The translations under genes and the position numbers were made by a program. Below, piece by piece: positions 11,873 to 22,800 of a stretch of 64,000 nt of DNA. The stretch's first letter is position 1. Each line of letters opens with the position of its first letter. The notes beneath the pieces are model-generated. The model was not told the origin of the DNA and searched no databases. It saw only the letters and a list, made by a program, of their open reading frames with translations. Source of the DNA: Jaminaea rosea. Lineage: Eukaryota > Basidiomycota > Exobasidiomycetes > Microstromatales. The stretch lies in contig NW_020289984.1 in NCBI RefSeq assembly GCF_003144245.1, positions 372,001-436,000 on the forward strand. Direction: 5' to 3'.

Positions 11873-14800
11873 TCACACATCGTAGCCGCGGCGCAACCTC
11901 TTCCCTTCCTCTCTCATTCGTCTGAACTCCTCCTCACCAATGTCAGCGCTCTGGCATAGAAGGCGGAACAAGCCATCTTCTTGGCTCCAGAGCTCCTCTG
12001 GGCTAGCGTACTCTGCTACACTTCCTTGGTCCATCACGCAGATCAGGTCCGAAGGCCCGACGATCGTGTCGAGGCGATGCGCCACCGTGATGAATGTGCA
12101 GTCCCGTAGAGACGTTTGAAGCATGGTCTGGATGTGCGCGTCCGTCTTCACATCTACGGAGGCAGTGGCCTCGTCGAGCACAAGAATGCGGGACTTCTTG
12201 ACGAGGGCGCGAGCGATCGAGACGAGCGCGCGTTGTCCTTGAGACAGATTGGACCCATCCGTCGCGATCTCCATGTCCAGGTGTAGGCGGCGAGGCTGAT
12301 TGGCATCTTCCGTCGGCGTAGCATCACCGGAGGGAGGAGAGGACTCGCTGTCTTCCTCCTCGATGAGCTTGGCCTGACGCATCGCAGCCCAGAGCTCAGC
12401 GTCCTGATGCTCCTCAAATGGGTCCAGATTGTACCTCAGCGAGCCCGCAAACAGCACAGCATCCTGGGATATGACCGAGATGCTGCGACGAAGCAGCGAC
12501 AGGCCGACCTCAGAGATGTCGACGTCATCGATGAGGATGCGGCCGGCGCTGGGCTCCATGACACGTAGCAGGGAGGAGAGCAGCGTCGACTTGCCAGCAC
12601 CTGTACGGCCGACGACACCAATACGCTGTCCTGCCTTGACTTCTAGCGAGACGTCCCGCAGCGCCGGCGCCAGACCCGGGCGATGAGACGCGGTAATCGA
12701 TTCGAATCGCACCTTGCCATTTTGCGGCCATCCTTTCTTCTCCAGCTGCACGTCCGCTTTCTTCTCCGCATCTGCCTCTTGGTCAATCTTCCCCGCGTAG
12801 TGCAGGAGCCTCTCAATCGAGTTCATGTTGTTCTCAATTTCTGCCGACTGTCGAATCATCTGACCGAAGACCGACTGCACCGTCACCATGTACGAGAGGA
12901 CAACGCCTCCGGCCGAGGCGTCGATGCTGCCACGCAGCCCGACGACGAGGAGCGCAGAGCCCAGAACGAGGCATGCGCCGAGGAAATCGAGGCGGAGGGA
13001 GAGCCAACGTTGACAAGCGATGGACAACCAGTAGGCTCTGTTCTCCGAATCGATGCGTTTAGCATTGTCCACCCTGAAGCCGGCTACGACGCCGTACGTT
13101 CGTAGGCTGGTGATGCCTGTGAGGGACTCGGAGAAGTGTTCATAGATGCGAGAGCGAAGGATGTTGTTGAGGCGGCGCAGTTCGCGACTTGCTGGGCGGT
13201 AGAAAATGCCTACCCAGACGTAAAGGACGACGATTACGGCTGCGACGGCCAGGAACTCGGGCAAGATGATCGCGACCAGAATGATGGAGCCCAGCGCCTG
13301 CACTGTGGTGCTGATGAAGATGCGCAACGTTTCGCCGACAACGTTGTCCACAGCGTCTATGTCTTTCGAAAAGCGATGGGTGATACGACCCTGCGGTGTG
13401 GTATCAAAGAAGGCGAGCGGTGCATGCATCACACGCTTTGCTGCTCGGGCGTGGAGGTGTGAGGAGGTGTAGTACGCAAAGAGGGCGAAGGAGGCGCTCA
13501 TGCAGAAGAGGCCAAGGGCTTGTCCCATACCCAGAGCGGCGTATACGCCCATGTAGGTGCCCTCCGACACGTACGACCAGCGTCGTTGCTCCCACCAGCG
13601 AAGCCAAAGAGGCGAGACGATGGTACTTCCCTGGTAGAAGAGGATAGAGATGATGAAGACGGGGGCGGTGAGGGGCGCACGACCGAGGAGGATGTAGTCG
13701 AGGTAAGTTCGAGGTGTGACTGAGCCGACAAGGCGCTCCTCCTGTTGCATCACCGCTTTGCCTTCCTTCTTGTCCGAGTCGAACTTGTTGTCACCCTCGT
13801 CTGCATAAGGAGATGAAGGTCCAGAAGAAGATCCCTCCCTCTCACTGTCCTCCTGGGTTTGGCGCTCCTTTGCCTCCTCGCCGATAAGGTCCGCAAACTT
13901 GCCCTTCTGCTCCATCAAGGCGCGATAGCTGCCCTGCTCGACGATTCGGCCAGCGTCCAAGTAGACGACGTGGTCCGCGTACGGCACAATGGCCAGCGAG
14001 TGGGTGACGAGGACATGTGTGATGTCCTTGGCTGAGCTTTTGGAGGCGACGATGACGTTTTGAAAGACTTCGTTGCCGACCTGAGCATCCAGCGCCGAGA
14101 AGCAGTCGTCGAGGAGGCGAAGGGGGCGCTCCTCCCCACTGTAGACTGCTCGCGCGAGGGAAATGCGCTGCTTTTGACCTCCAGATAGCGAGACACCCTT
14201 CTCACCGACGACGGTAAGGTCGCCATCAGAGAGTGCTGCAAAGTCTGGCTCGAGGCAGCATCGACGAACTGTGTCGCGATAACGTGCCTCGTCAAAAAAG
14301 CGACCAAAAACAATATTCTCCCGCACCGTAGCGCTCAACAACCAGGCGCTCTGTGGGCAATACGCCGTATGGCCGCCAAGGACGCACTCGGAGGAGCTCA
14401 CCTCCCGCAAATCGCCGATGAGAGCACGTAGGAGGGATGATTTGCCTGAGCCAACGGGGCCGACAATCGCCACGAAGGAGCCGCGGGGTACGACGAGCGA
14501 GTCAATATGCAAGCCGGTCTGGCTAGGTTTCTCTGAATCCTTTTCACTATCGTGATGCTCGAAAGTAGCGTTGCGAACGCGAATCATATCCTTGAGATCG
14601 GGGTCGATGGGCCGGTCAGGTTGACGAAGGGGCGCCTCCATGAAGAGGTTGAGGCGCTCCAATGCGGCCTTGGCGTCAGCGATAGCGCTGAGAGCAATGG
14701 GCAGAATTTGGAGCGGCGTGCGCAAGAGCAGGAAGAAGGAGAGAGCAGAGAAGATGGTGGCTGAATCCAGTTCGTGACCTGTGCCTGCGTAGGTAACCAG

Positions 14801-16030
14801 GCTCACTACGGCAGCGAGGGTCGGGATGGAGAAAGAGACGGACGTGTTGATGCTTCGCCAGATGAGGCGAGTACGTAGGAGGGCCATCTCGGAGCTTCGG
14901 AATCCAGCAATCTTCTTGAGGAGGGGCTGCTCCCACGCGTACGTCTTGATGAGTCTAATGCTGGAGACCGCTTCGACGACAGCTTTGATGCGCGCATCGG
15001 TGTACGGCATCGAGGCGCGACGCAGAGCGAAGAGCTTTCGAACCATGAAGTTCTGCGTCGGATACAAGATGGCGATAAGGGCAAAGCCAGGTAGAGCGCT
15101 TACTCCGTCCAAAGAGTAGATGACGAGGGCAAGGCAGACGAGAACCTGCACGACGGATGTCCAACCCATGTGGAAGTAGGTGCAGACAAAGTCGATGCGG
15201 CTGACATCAGCCGATACCAGACTGGTGAGTTTGCCCACTCCATAGCCTCCGCGCGTGCGAGCCTCTTCCGAGAGCTCAGTGCCTCGATTGTAGATGACGT
15301 GGATGAGGGCGCCACGCAGCGCGATGCCCGTCGAGACGGAGCGGTAGAAGCCGTGGACGTTGCAGAAGACGGCGACTAGTAGCAGCAGGAAGAGACCCAC
15401 GGACAAGCCGTAGCCGCGCTTCTCTTGGTAGCTCGACGTCGTGTCGTTCAGCGTCTCGATGATGGCTCGAACCAGGAGCGGCGATGTGATGGTGGCTAAG
15501 TCGGAGAAGAGCTTGATGATGCCGCCAATCCAGAACCAGTCGAGAACAATCTCATTCAATGACCAGACCAAGCTTGGCCGCGGCTCTTTGACAGGACGCC
15601 CCATTAGACGACGTATCGAATTGGAGATAACGTCGGCCTTGCTGATCTGCCCCTTTGCAGCCTCGTTGCATCGACGTTGCCACGCTGCTTCGAGTCGCTC
15701 GCCGTAGACTGCGGCTCGCCGATGCTCTGGCATCGAGTAGAGCTCATCGCCGACCAGTGGGCGAGAGTATCCGATGCGAAGGATGCGGTGCAGCCAATGG
15801 AAGGTGAGGATAGACAACCAGCCGGCGCTCATCTCCGGGAAGACGGGATTCTCTGGCGAAGACGACGTCGAGGCGCCCTTCTCAGCATCATCCGGAGAAG
15901 CATCCTGCTTCTCGCTAGGTTGAGTGACCGGATCGTCGATGGGCTTGATGCCGACGAAGGGGACGCGGCGGTACCACTTGCGAGGAGGGTAGCGCAGCGC
16001 GCCCTCGTCTTGGCCGGTCAAGACTGCCAT
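11873..16030 (-). CDS. ABCC-type (MRP/Yor1-like) full ABC transporter
   Basis: A single intronless frame of 1,385 aa with the order TMD1-NBD1-TMD2-NBD2. The N-terminus shows the ABCC landmark SILTFHWLHRILRIGYSRPL. NBD1 has Walker A GPVGSGKSS (about residue 523), signature LSGGQKQRISLARAVY and a Walker B RLLDDCFSALD with the doubled Asp of ABCC proteins. NBD2 has GRTGAGKST (about 1138), signature LSQGQRALVSIARAL and ILVLDEATASVD. All key residues of both sites are present; the second signature is SQGQ rather than SGGQ, common in this subfamily. There is no extra TMD0, so it resembles yeast Yor1. It is divergent from the ferrichrome-type NRPS across an 850-base promoter and next to an SIT transporter. 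In Ustilago maydis the ferrichrome A cluster also includes an ABC transporter gene (fer6). A role in siderophore or precursor export is inference; general drug or conjugate export is the alternative. Confidence 0.9.
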   Translation of the reverse strand: MAVLTGQDEGALRYPPRKWYRRVPFVGIKPIDDPVTQPSEKQDASPDDAEKGASTSSSPENPVFPEMSAGWLSILTFHWLHRILRIGYSRPLVGDELYSMPEHRRAAVYGERLEAAWQRRCNEAAKGQISKADVISNSIRRLMGRPVKEPRPSLVWSLNEIVLDWFWIGGIIKLFSDLATITSPLLVRAIIETLNDTTSSYQEKRGYGLSVGLFLLLLVAVFCNVHGFYRSVSTGIALRGALIHVIYNRGTELSEEARTRGGYGVGKLTSLVSADVSRIDFVCTYFHMGWTSVVQVLVCLALVIYSLDGVSALPGFALIAILYPTQNFMVRKLFALRRASMPYTDARIKAVVEAVSSIRLIKTYAWEQPLLKKIAGFRSSEMALLRTRLIWRSINTSVSFSIPTLAAVVSLVTYAGTGHELDSATIFSALSFFLLLRTPLQILPIALSAIADAKAALERLNLFMEAPLRQPDRPIDPDLKDMIRVRNATFEHHDSEKDSEKPSQTGLHIDSLVVPRGSFVAIVGPVGSGKSSLLRALIGDLREVSSSECVLGGHTAYCPQSAWLLSATVRENIVFGRFFDEARYRDTVRRCCLEPDFAALSDGDLTVVGEKGVSLSGGQKQRISLARAVYSGEERPLRLLDDCFSALDAQVGNEVFQNVIVASKSSAKDITHVLVTHSLAIVPYADHVVYLDAGRIVEQGSYRALMEQKGKFADLIGEEAKERQTQEDSEREGSSSGPSSPYADEGDNKFDSDKKEGKAVMQQEERLVGSVTPRTYLDYILLGRAPLTAPVFIISILFYQGSTIVSPLWLRWWEQRRWSYVSEGTYMGVYAALGMGQALGLFCMSASFALFAYYTSSHLHARAAKRVMHAPLAFFDTTPQGRITHRFSKDIDAVDNVVGETLRIFISTTVQALGSIILVAIILPEFLAVAAVIVVLYVWVGIFYRPASRELRRLNNILRSRIYEHFSESLTGITSLRTYGVVAGFRVDNAKRIDSENRAYWLSIACQRWLSLRLDFLGACLVLGSALLVVGLRGSIDASAGGVVLSYMVTVQSVFGQMIRQSAEIENNMNSIERLLHYAGKIDQEADAEKKADVQLEKKGWPQNGKVRFESITASHRPGLAPALRDVSLEVKAGQRIGVVGRTGAGKSTLLSSLLRVMEPSAGRILIDDVDISEVGLSLLRRSISVISQDAVLFAGSLRYNLDPFEEHQDAELWAAMRQAKLIEEEDSESSPPSGDATPTEDANQPRRLHLDMEIATDGSNLSQGQRALVSIARALVKKSRILVLDEATASVDVKTDAHIQTMLQTSLRDCTFITVAHRLDTIVGPSDLICVMDQGSVAEYASPEELWSQEDGLFRLLCQSADIGEEEFRRMREEGKRLRRGYDV

Positions 16031-16881
16031 GCCAAGCGCAGGTGGCGGGTATGAAGATCAGAGCAAAGGATGAGGATGAGGATGAAGACGAGGCCGATGG
16101 ATGAGAGTTGACGAAGGTAGAAGCCGGAATCAAGCGGAACGTGGCATCAAATCTCGTTTACCATCGGCATCGCACACGACTGACTGACTTGAGAGGACGG
16201 GGCTTCTCTTGCTGCTGCTGCCTCCGGTCGTAGCGGCCGTCGTTCGTCGCTGCCGTCCTGATCGTCTTGCCAAGGTGGGTGGAAGTGTGAGAGAAGAATG
16301 GGACGGCACGCTTGTAGCTGCAACAAAGTGCATGACGTTGGCGGTTAGGGTGAGCAACGGTTGGATCTGGCAGTCAAGAGTCGGGGCTGCAAAAAGCTGC
16401 CAATGCTGCGACGAAGCTGCGAAGCGGCGAAGCTGCAAACAAGGCTGCGATGCTGCACGTCCGAGGCGGGAGGGAGGTGTCCAAATTTGAATTTGCTTCG
16501 CTTGGCTGCGCCTGCCCGCCTTTTCCTCGGCATGGAAATGTGAATTCGACTCAGTCGCGGGAGTGCGGCATTGTCCAGAAAAGTCAAGGGTGCAGCAGAG
16601 GAGGGCAACCACGACCGAGGGCCAAGCGGATCAGATTATGTAGCCCACCGTCACCCACAGCAGCGCCGACGGGGAGGGCGGCAATGCAGACGTTGACATG
16701 GAGCGACCGGCCGGAGTCGCCGGGACGATGAAAAGGAACGCACGACCTCTACCGTCCGCACACACACGCAGCTACGTATGGAATCCTTTTCAGAAGACAT
16801 CAAGGCTTGATGATCTGCTTCGCCCCTTCTTCATATCGTCTCTTCACCATCACCATTGCCTTGTAACTCTGCGCCGCCGCA
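16031..16881. promoter_or_regulatory. divergent promoter between ABC transporter and NRPS
   Basis: About 850 bases that must hold both promoters. A TCTTCACCATCACCATTGCC-type pyrimidine-rich leader precedes the NRPS start. I searched both strands by eye for TGATAA/TTATCA and found none, only TGATC and GATATG near-misses, so canonical iron-GATA control is not evident here. Short frames inside are not protein-like. Confidence 0.5.
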
Positions 16882-19800
16882 ATGACGCCCTCCACTACGG
16901 AATCGTCTCAGCCGCCGCCGCCGCCGCCACTTCCGCCTTCATCTCCGTCCACCTCTTTGCCTGACTCATTGCCGCCATCACGAGTTCCGCGCCTCGACGT
17001 CTTCCACTCGTCATCGTCGCACGCATCAGCTCCAACAACATCGGCTCGAGCAAACGTTGGCAATGGCATCGATTCGTCTCAGCTTGTCGTCGGCTTCGCT
17101 CGCTGGCTGCTGCGCCTCCTCAACGCTGAAGAGGCATGCTTCCTCTACCTCTGCAGCCAGGGTAGATCCCTGATTCTGGCAGCAGGAAGCGCTGATCTCT
17201 CGAAATGCGACATTGTCCAACATGCCTGGACAGAGGAGGCTCCTACCGACTTTCTCGTCGTTGGTCCAGGCGGGAATGCGCCATCAGCTGCCGGCAGAGA
17301 ATGCGTGGTAGCATACAGGGACGACACAACCATCGAGTTGACAGCCCCTCACGCCGCCCTTTTGGCAAGTGGCCTGGTGTGGTCCTTGGCCTCACCTTCA
17401 TCAGCGACTGCCACGCCTCGACCATCCAGCCTCAACTACCCTCTCACATCATGGCATCAAAACGATGATGAGCTTCTTCACTCGGCTTTTGAGGACCAAG
17501 CAATGCGATGCCCCGACCAGACAGCCCTTGACTACCTCGCAGACGAGAAGGGCACACACATTCGCCTCACATACGCTGAGCTGGACAAGCGGGCCAACGT
17601 CCTTGCTGCGACTCTCTCTGAGCGCATCCATGCTCTCGAGCAACACCCAGAATGGCCGGGATCAATACCCCTCCTCCTCGGCCCCTCACCCGCTTTGTAC
17701 ATATCACAACTCGCAGCGCTCAAGGCTGGATTAGCATTCGCTCCCCTCCCAATAGACGCCCCATCTCAACGCCTGACCGCCATCATCCAGGATCAGCATG
17801 CACCAGTCGCCCTGTACTCATCTGACGCCACAGATCCGCCCGCTATCGAAGGAGTTCAATGGCTCGATGTCGCAGATTTGAACCGCCAGCAGACATCCGA
17901 CGAGACCATGTCGCCCGGTGTCAAACCCCTCAAGCCGCTTGCACCCGCCTCTCTCGCCTACCTTCTCTATACGTCGGGCTCTACCGGCCTTCCAAAGGGA
18001 GTCCAAATCACCCACTCATCCGCCGTAGCATCGATCAGCGCTCACCGACAGCAGGCGGGCATCGGCAACGCACCTTCCATGCGCTGGTTTCAATTCGCCG
18101 CCCCCACCTTCGACCCTTCAGTAATGGAAATCTTCGTCACCCTCAGCAGCGGTGCGACCCTCTGCACCGCCCTACGCTCTCTTACGCTCAACGATATCAA
18201 CGAGACGGTCGCAGCAACTGAGGCGAATATCATGATGGCGACGCCCAGCTTGGCCACCTTGCTCCGCCGTGACCGCCTGCCCAAGCTGCGCACCCTTTGG
18301 ACGATGGGTGAGGCCCTTAGTTCTACGGTCATCGACAACTTCGCAAAGGCGCAGCCGCCTGCTAGCCTTTGGAATGCGTACGGCCCGACAGAAGCGGCCA
18401 TCAACGTCACCCTCATGCAGATGCTGCCGAGCTATAGAGGAACGATCCTCGGTCCGCCCCTACCCTCCGCCTCCCTCTTCGTTGTCGACGCTCAAATGCG
18501 ACCTGTACCGCAAGGTCTGGCGGGCGAGCTCATACTCGGCGGCCCTCAAGTCAGCCAGCTGGGCTATCTCAATCGCCCAAAAGAGAATGCAGCCAGCTTC
18601 GTCGATGTGCCTGAGCTCGGCGGACGCGTCTACCGTACGGGCGATGCGGCGCGCGTTGTCTGGAACGCAGAAGGGCAGCCATGGATCGAGATTCTTGGGC
18701 GCATCGGACACGGACGAGGTCAAGTGAAAGTGCACGGCCAGAGATTGGAGCTCGCAGAAGTGGAGTCTGCGCTACATCTCAGCGATGAGGACGACGTAGC
18801 TACGGTGCATGTCATGCAGATCCAGTCAGGCTCATTAGCGGCGCTCGTTCAGACTCGCAGTGAGCTTGTTGAGGCACACAAAAGTCGTCTCGAAGATACA
18901 CTACGAGAGCAGGCCTCCCGGCGCCTCGCACCCTTTGCCCGACCGAGAGCGTACGTCTTTACCTCGCAGCGCTTCTCATCCATCAGCGGCAAACTCGACA
19001 GCAAAGCAGCGAAGCACTTCGTCCAGGAAAGCCTTTCTACACAAGCTGGCGGCAATGGCGAGGACGACAATGCGGGAATTGATCCAACTATCCGCCGACA
19101 GATCGACACCCTTGTCGAGACGATGCGCTCGATCACGGGCTCAGACTCAATCAGCGCCAAGACGAGCCTAGAGGCTACCGGACTGGACAGTCTTGGTGCG
19201 ATGAGGTTGCTCGAGACGCTGAGAGGATGCGACTCGACCCTCTCACGGCTGACGCTGCGTGACCTCGTCAGCCCTCAGTCGGCCCGTAAAACGATTGCCC
19301 GCTTTGTAGCTGATGCGCAGCGAGAGTCTAGCGACTCTTCTGCAGCTACACAGCAGATCGTTGCCTTTGATGAGCGACACCGTCAACACTGCTGCGCGCA
19401 GCTGGGGCTCGAGGACGCTACCATGGAGTCGGTCATCCCCGTCACAGCCACTCAAGCCGGTATGCTTGCCTCTTTCCTTCGTTCCCACTCCTACGTCCAC
19501 CATTTCTGCTACCACCTCGACAACGACGTGGACCTCGATCGCTTCGCGGCTGCAGCGGAAGAGGTCTTCTCAGGCGCCGCCGCCATGCGTTCTGTCTTTG
19601 TCTCCGTAGACGACGAGGTAGCGCCTTTCGCTCAGTGCGTCCTCAAGAGTGTGCGCCATCCAGTCTCACGCCACGCAAGTGGTGATGTCGAGAAGCATCT
19701 ATCCAAGGTAGAAGAAGCTCTCAGTCTGGAGTCACCGCCCTTCCACCACGCGCTCTTCCAGCCCGCTGGGACCTCAAAACCTGTCTACGCCATCTCGCTC

Positions 19801-22800
19801 TTCCACGGCATCTTCGACGGTGGCTCCCTCGAGCTACTTCTGAACGACGTACGAGCACGCTATGCCGGCCGCGATGTCATCCTGCGCACGGGACCCACGT
19901 ACGCGGCCAAGACATACCTGGAGGCCACAACGGGCACCGAGCTCGAACAAACACGCACGTACTGGTCCGACCTTCTGCAAGGCTTCGAAGCAGAAGTCTT
20001 CCCCTGCATCAACGGCTTGCGTCGCGGTCTGCCTGAGACACAAGGCTCAGCCGTGCTCGAGCACTGCCCCGACGATATCGACATCGCCGCTCTGACCGAC
20101 GCAGCACAGCGTCTGCTGGGCACAAGATCGCCACTTGCCCTCGTTCAGCTCGCATGGTGCCTCGTCCTGTCCGCCTACTCGGAGACTTCCAAGACGGACA
20201 TCGTCTTTGGTAGCGTCGTATCGAATCGTATCGACGAAGAAGCACGATCATGCGCGGCGCCCACCTTCACGACTCTCCCCGTTCGCATTGATGTCGAGGA
20301 GTCGCGCGACATCGTCACGATCTTCTCGGACCTAGCGAGACAATCTGTGCGCGCTTTGCCACACTCACAGCCAGCACTCGGCTCAATCACAGTCGACGGC
20401 GGCAAGCTTCCCTACGACACCCTAGTGGCGCTTCAGCTCTTTGAGGATGATGCGACGCAAGAGCCTGCACTCTGGCACGACGAGTGGTCTCCAGCTATGG
20501 TCAACGACTTTGCAGTCATGCTCGAGGTCTGGCCATCAGTGCAGACGGCGTCAGGCTTGAGACTGCGCGCCACATACGAGAAGTCACGCCTCGATGTCTC
20601 GTCGTGCAAGGTGATGCTGCAGCAATTCGCAGCCTTGCTGTCTGCGATGACCCAGTCGGACATGCGGGAGCGATCTCTCGGCGACTTGCTTACCAGCGTG
20701 ACGAGCCAGCAAGCCGCTTTGGGCGCCAAAGTCGGCTCAGCTACGTACGAGAGCGACTTCCTCCATTCGCAGTTCGAGACCTTCGTACAGACCTCTCCCA
20801 ACCAAGTTGCTCTCGCCTTCTACGGGGAGAAGCAGCTTCATGAGCTCTCTTACCGCAAGCTCGATGCCCTTTCTTCCTCCCTCGCTTCGCGCATCGTCAC
20901 CGCAAATGGCGGTCGACCGCTCACGGATACGGCCGTGCCTCTCTACGCCAACAAGAGCGTCGAGATGTACATTGCCGTACTCGCTATTCTCAAGGCAGGC
21001 GGAGCATGGTGCCCTATCGAGCCCTCTATGCCCCGCGAGCGCAAGGCCAAGCTCATCAAGAGGGCAGGGGGTCAGATTGTGGTTGTTGCTTCGAAGGCCT
21101 GCCTGCACGAGGAGGACAAGTCTGGTGACGAGGCGAAGCAAGAGCTCGAGCGAGTTCTGCAGGATGCCGGTGTGCCAAACGAGCACGTCGTAGACGCCAG
21201 CGCCATGGAGGAGACTTTGCACTGCGAGCTACCAGCGCGCGCCTCCCCCTCAACTCTAGCCTACGTCATCTGGACCAGTGGCTCAACCGGCGAGCCCAAG
21301 GGTGTGCTGATCGAGCATCGCGCCGCGGCCCAAGCTATGCGCGCTCTCCAATCTGCCATTCCACACCAGGACGGCCTGCCTCCACGCACTATCTGCTTCT
21401 CCGCCTTCACCTTTGACGTCTTTGTCGAGGATATCTTTTACACTTGGGGCCTCGGAGGAACGGTCGTCAGCGCGCCACGTAACACGCTCATCGATCCCGA
21501 TGGCTTCGCACAGCTCGCTGCGGACAGCCAAGCCACCCACTCCCACCTTACGCCAGCATTCGGAGCGTGTATCGCCAGGGAGCGTTGCCCCTCTTTGCAG
21601 ACTATCACCATGATCGGTGAGAAGCTCGGCGAGGAGGTGGCAGCACAATGGGAGGGTGATGATTCGCATGGTACCACAGCCTGGAACACGTATGGACCTG
21701 CAGAGAATGCTGTTGTCTCGACGTATCGCTCCTTCCAGCATGGTCGTACCCATCAAGCGCCCAACGTTGGCTGGCCCCTCGACGGAACCACCTGCCTCGT
21801 CGTGCGTCCAAATCGCGCTGTCGCCATGCGTGGCGGTGTTGGAGAGCTCGGCCTCGGTGGCGGACAGGTAGCGCGTGGATATCTGGGTGATCCAGAGAAG
21901 ACGGCGGACCGATATCCCACCCTTCCAGAGCACGGCCGCGTCTACCTGACGGGCGATGTCGTTCGCATGCTGGCCGATGGCAGCCTCGACTTTGTAGGAC
22001 GCCGCGACGACCTGATCAAAGTAGGCGGGATCCGTGTCGAGTTGAGCGAGATCAGCCACGCTCTTGCGCGATGCCACGAGAGTGTGAGACATGTCGAGAC
22101 GCTTTACCTCAGCCTTGGCGGCGAGGGTGGTGGTAAGGCGATTGTGTCTTTCCTGCTTGCCGTTGAAGACGCCAATGGGGACAGGCCAGAAGACCGCGCC
22201 GTCAAGGCCGCCGCAAGAGCGCAAGCCCAAAAGGCATTGCCGGCTTACATGCATCCGGCACACTATGTCGTCGTCGACTCGATACCACGGTCCACTTCAG
22301 CCAAGACAGACACGCGAGCATTGGCTGCAACTTTCTTACGTCAAAGAGAGCAGCGTACCAACAACGCTGAGGAGGATCAGGACGGGAGCGAGGCTGGTGA
22401 CAACGACAGTGTGCCAGATCCGTCGTCTCCACAAGGCAAGCTAGCGCACATCGTACTGGAGCTCCTGGACGCATCCTCCTCGACACGCCTGACCCGCCGT
22501 ACCTCGTTGCGATCGCTCGGGCTAGACTCGATCCGCACCATCCGCCTCGCAACCAAGCTGCGCGCTGCCAACTTCCCTGCTGTTGCAGCTTTCCAGCTCA
22601 TGAAGTGCGAGACGTTTGGCCAGCTGTGCGACGTTGTTGCTCCTCCTAGCGACGCTGGCAACGGACACGCTGGAGGGATGAGCACGGACGAGCTTCAGGC
22701 GCAGGAGCAGGTGCGACAGCGACTCGAAGCTGTGAGGGAGCAGTGGATGCCCGCTCTCCAGAGCCATCCTACCGCACCGATGCTGGTCGATGTCCTCCCT

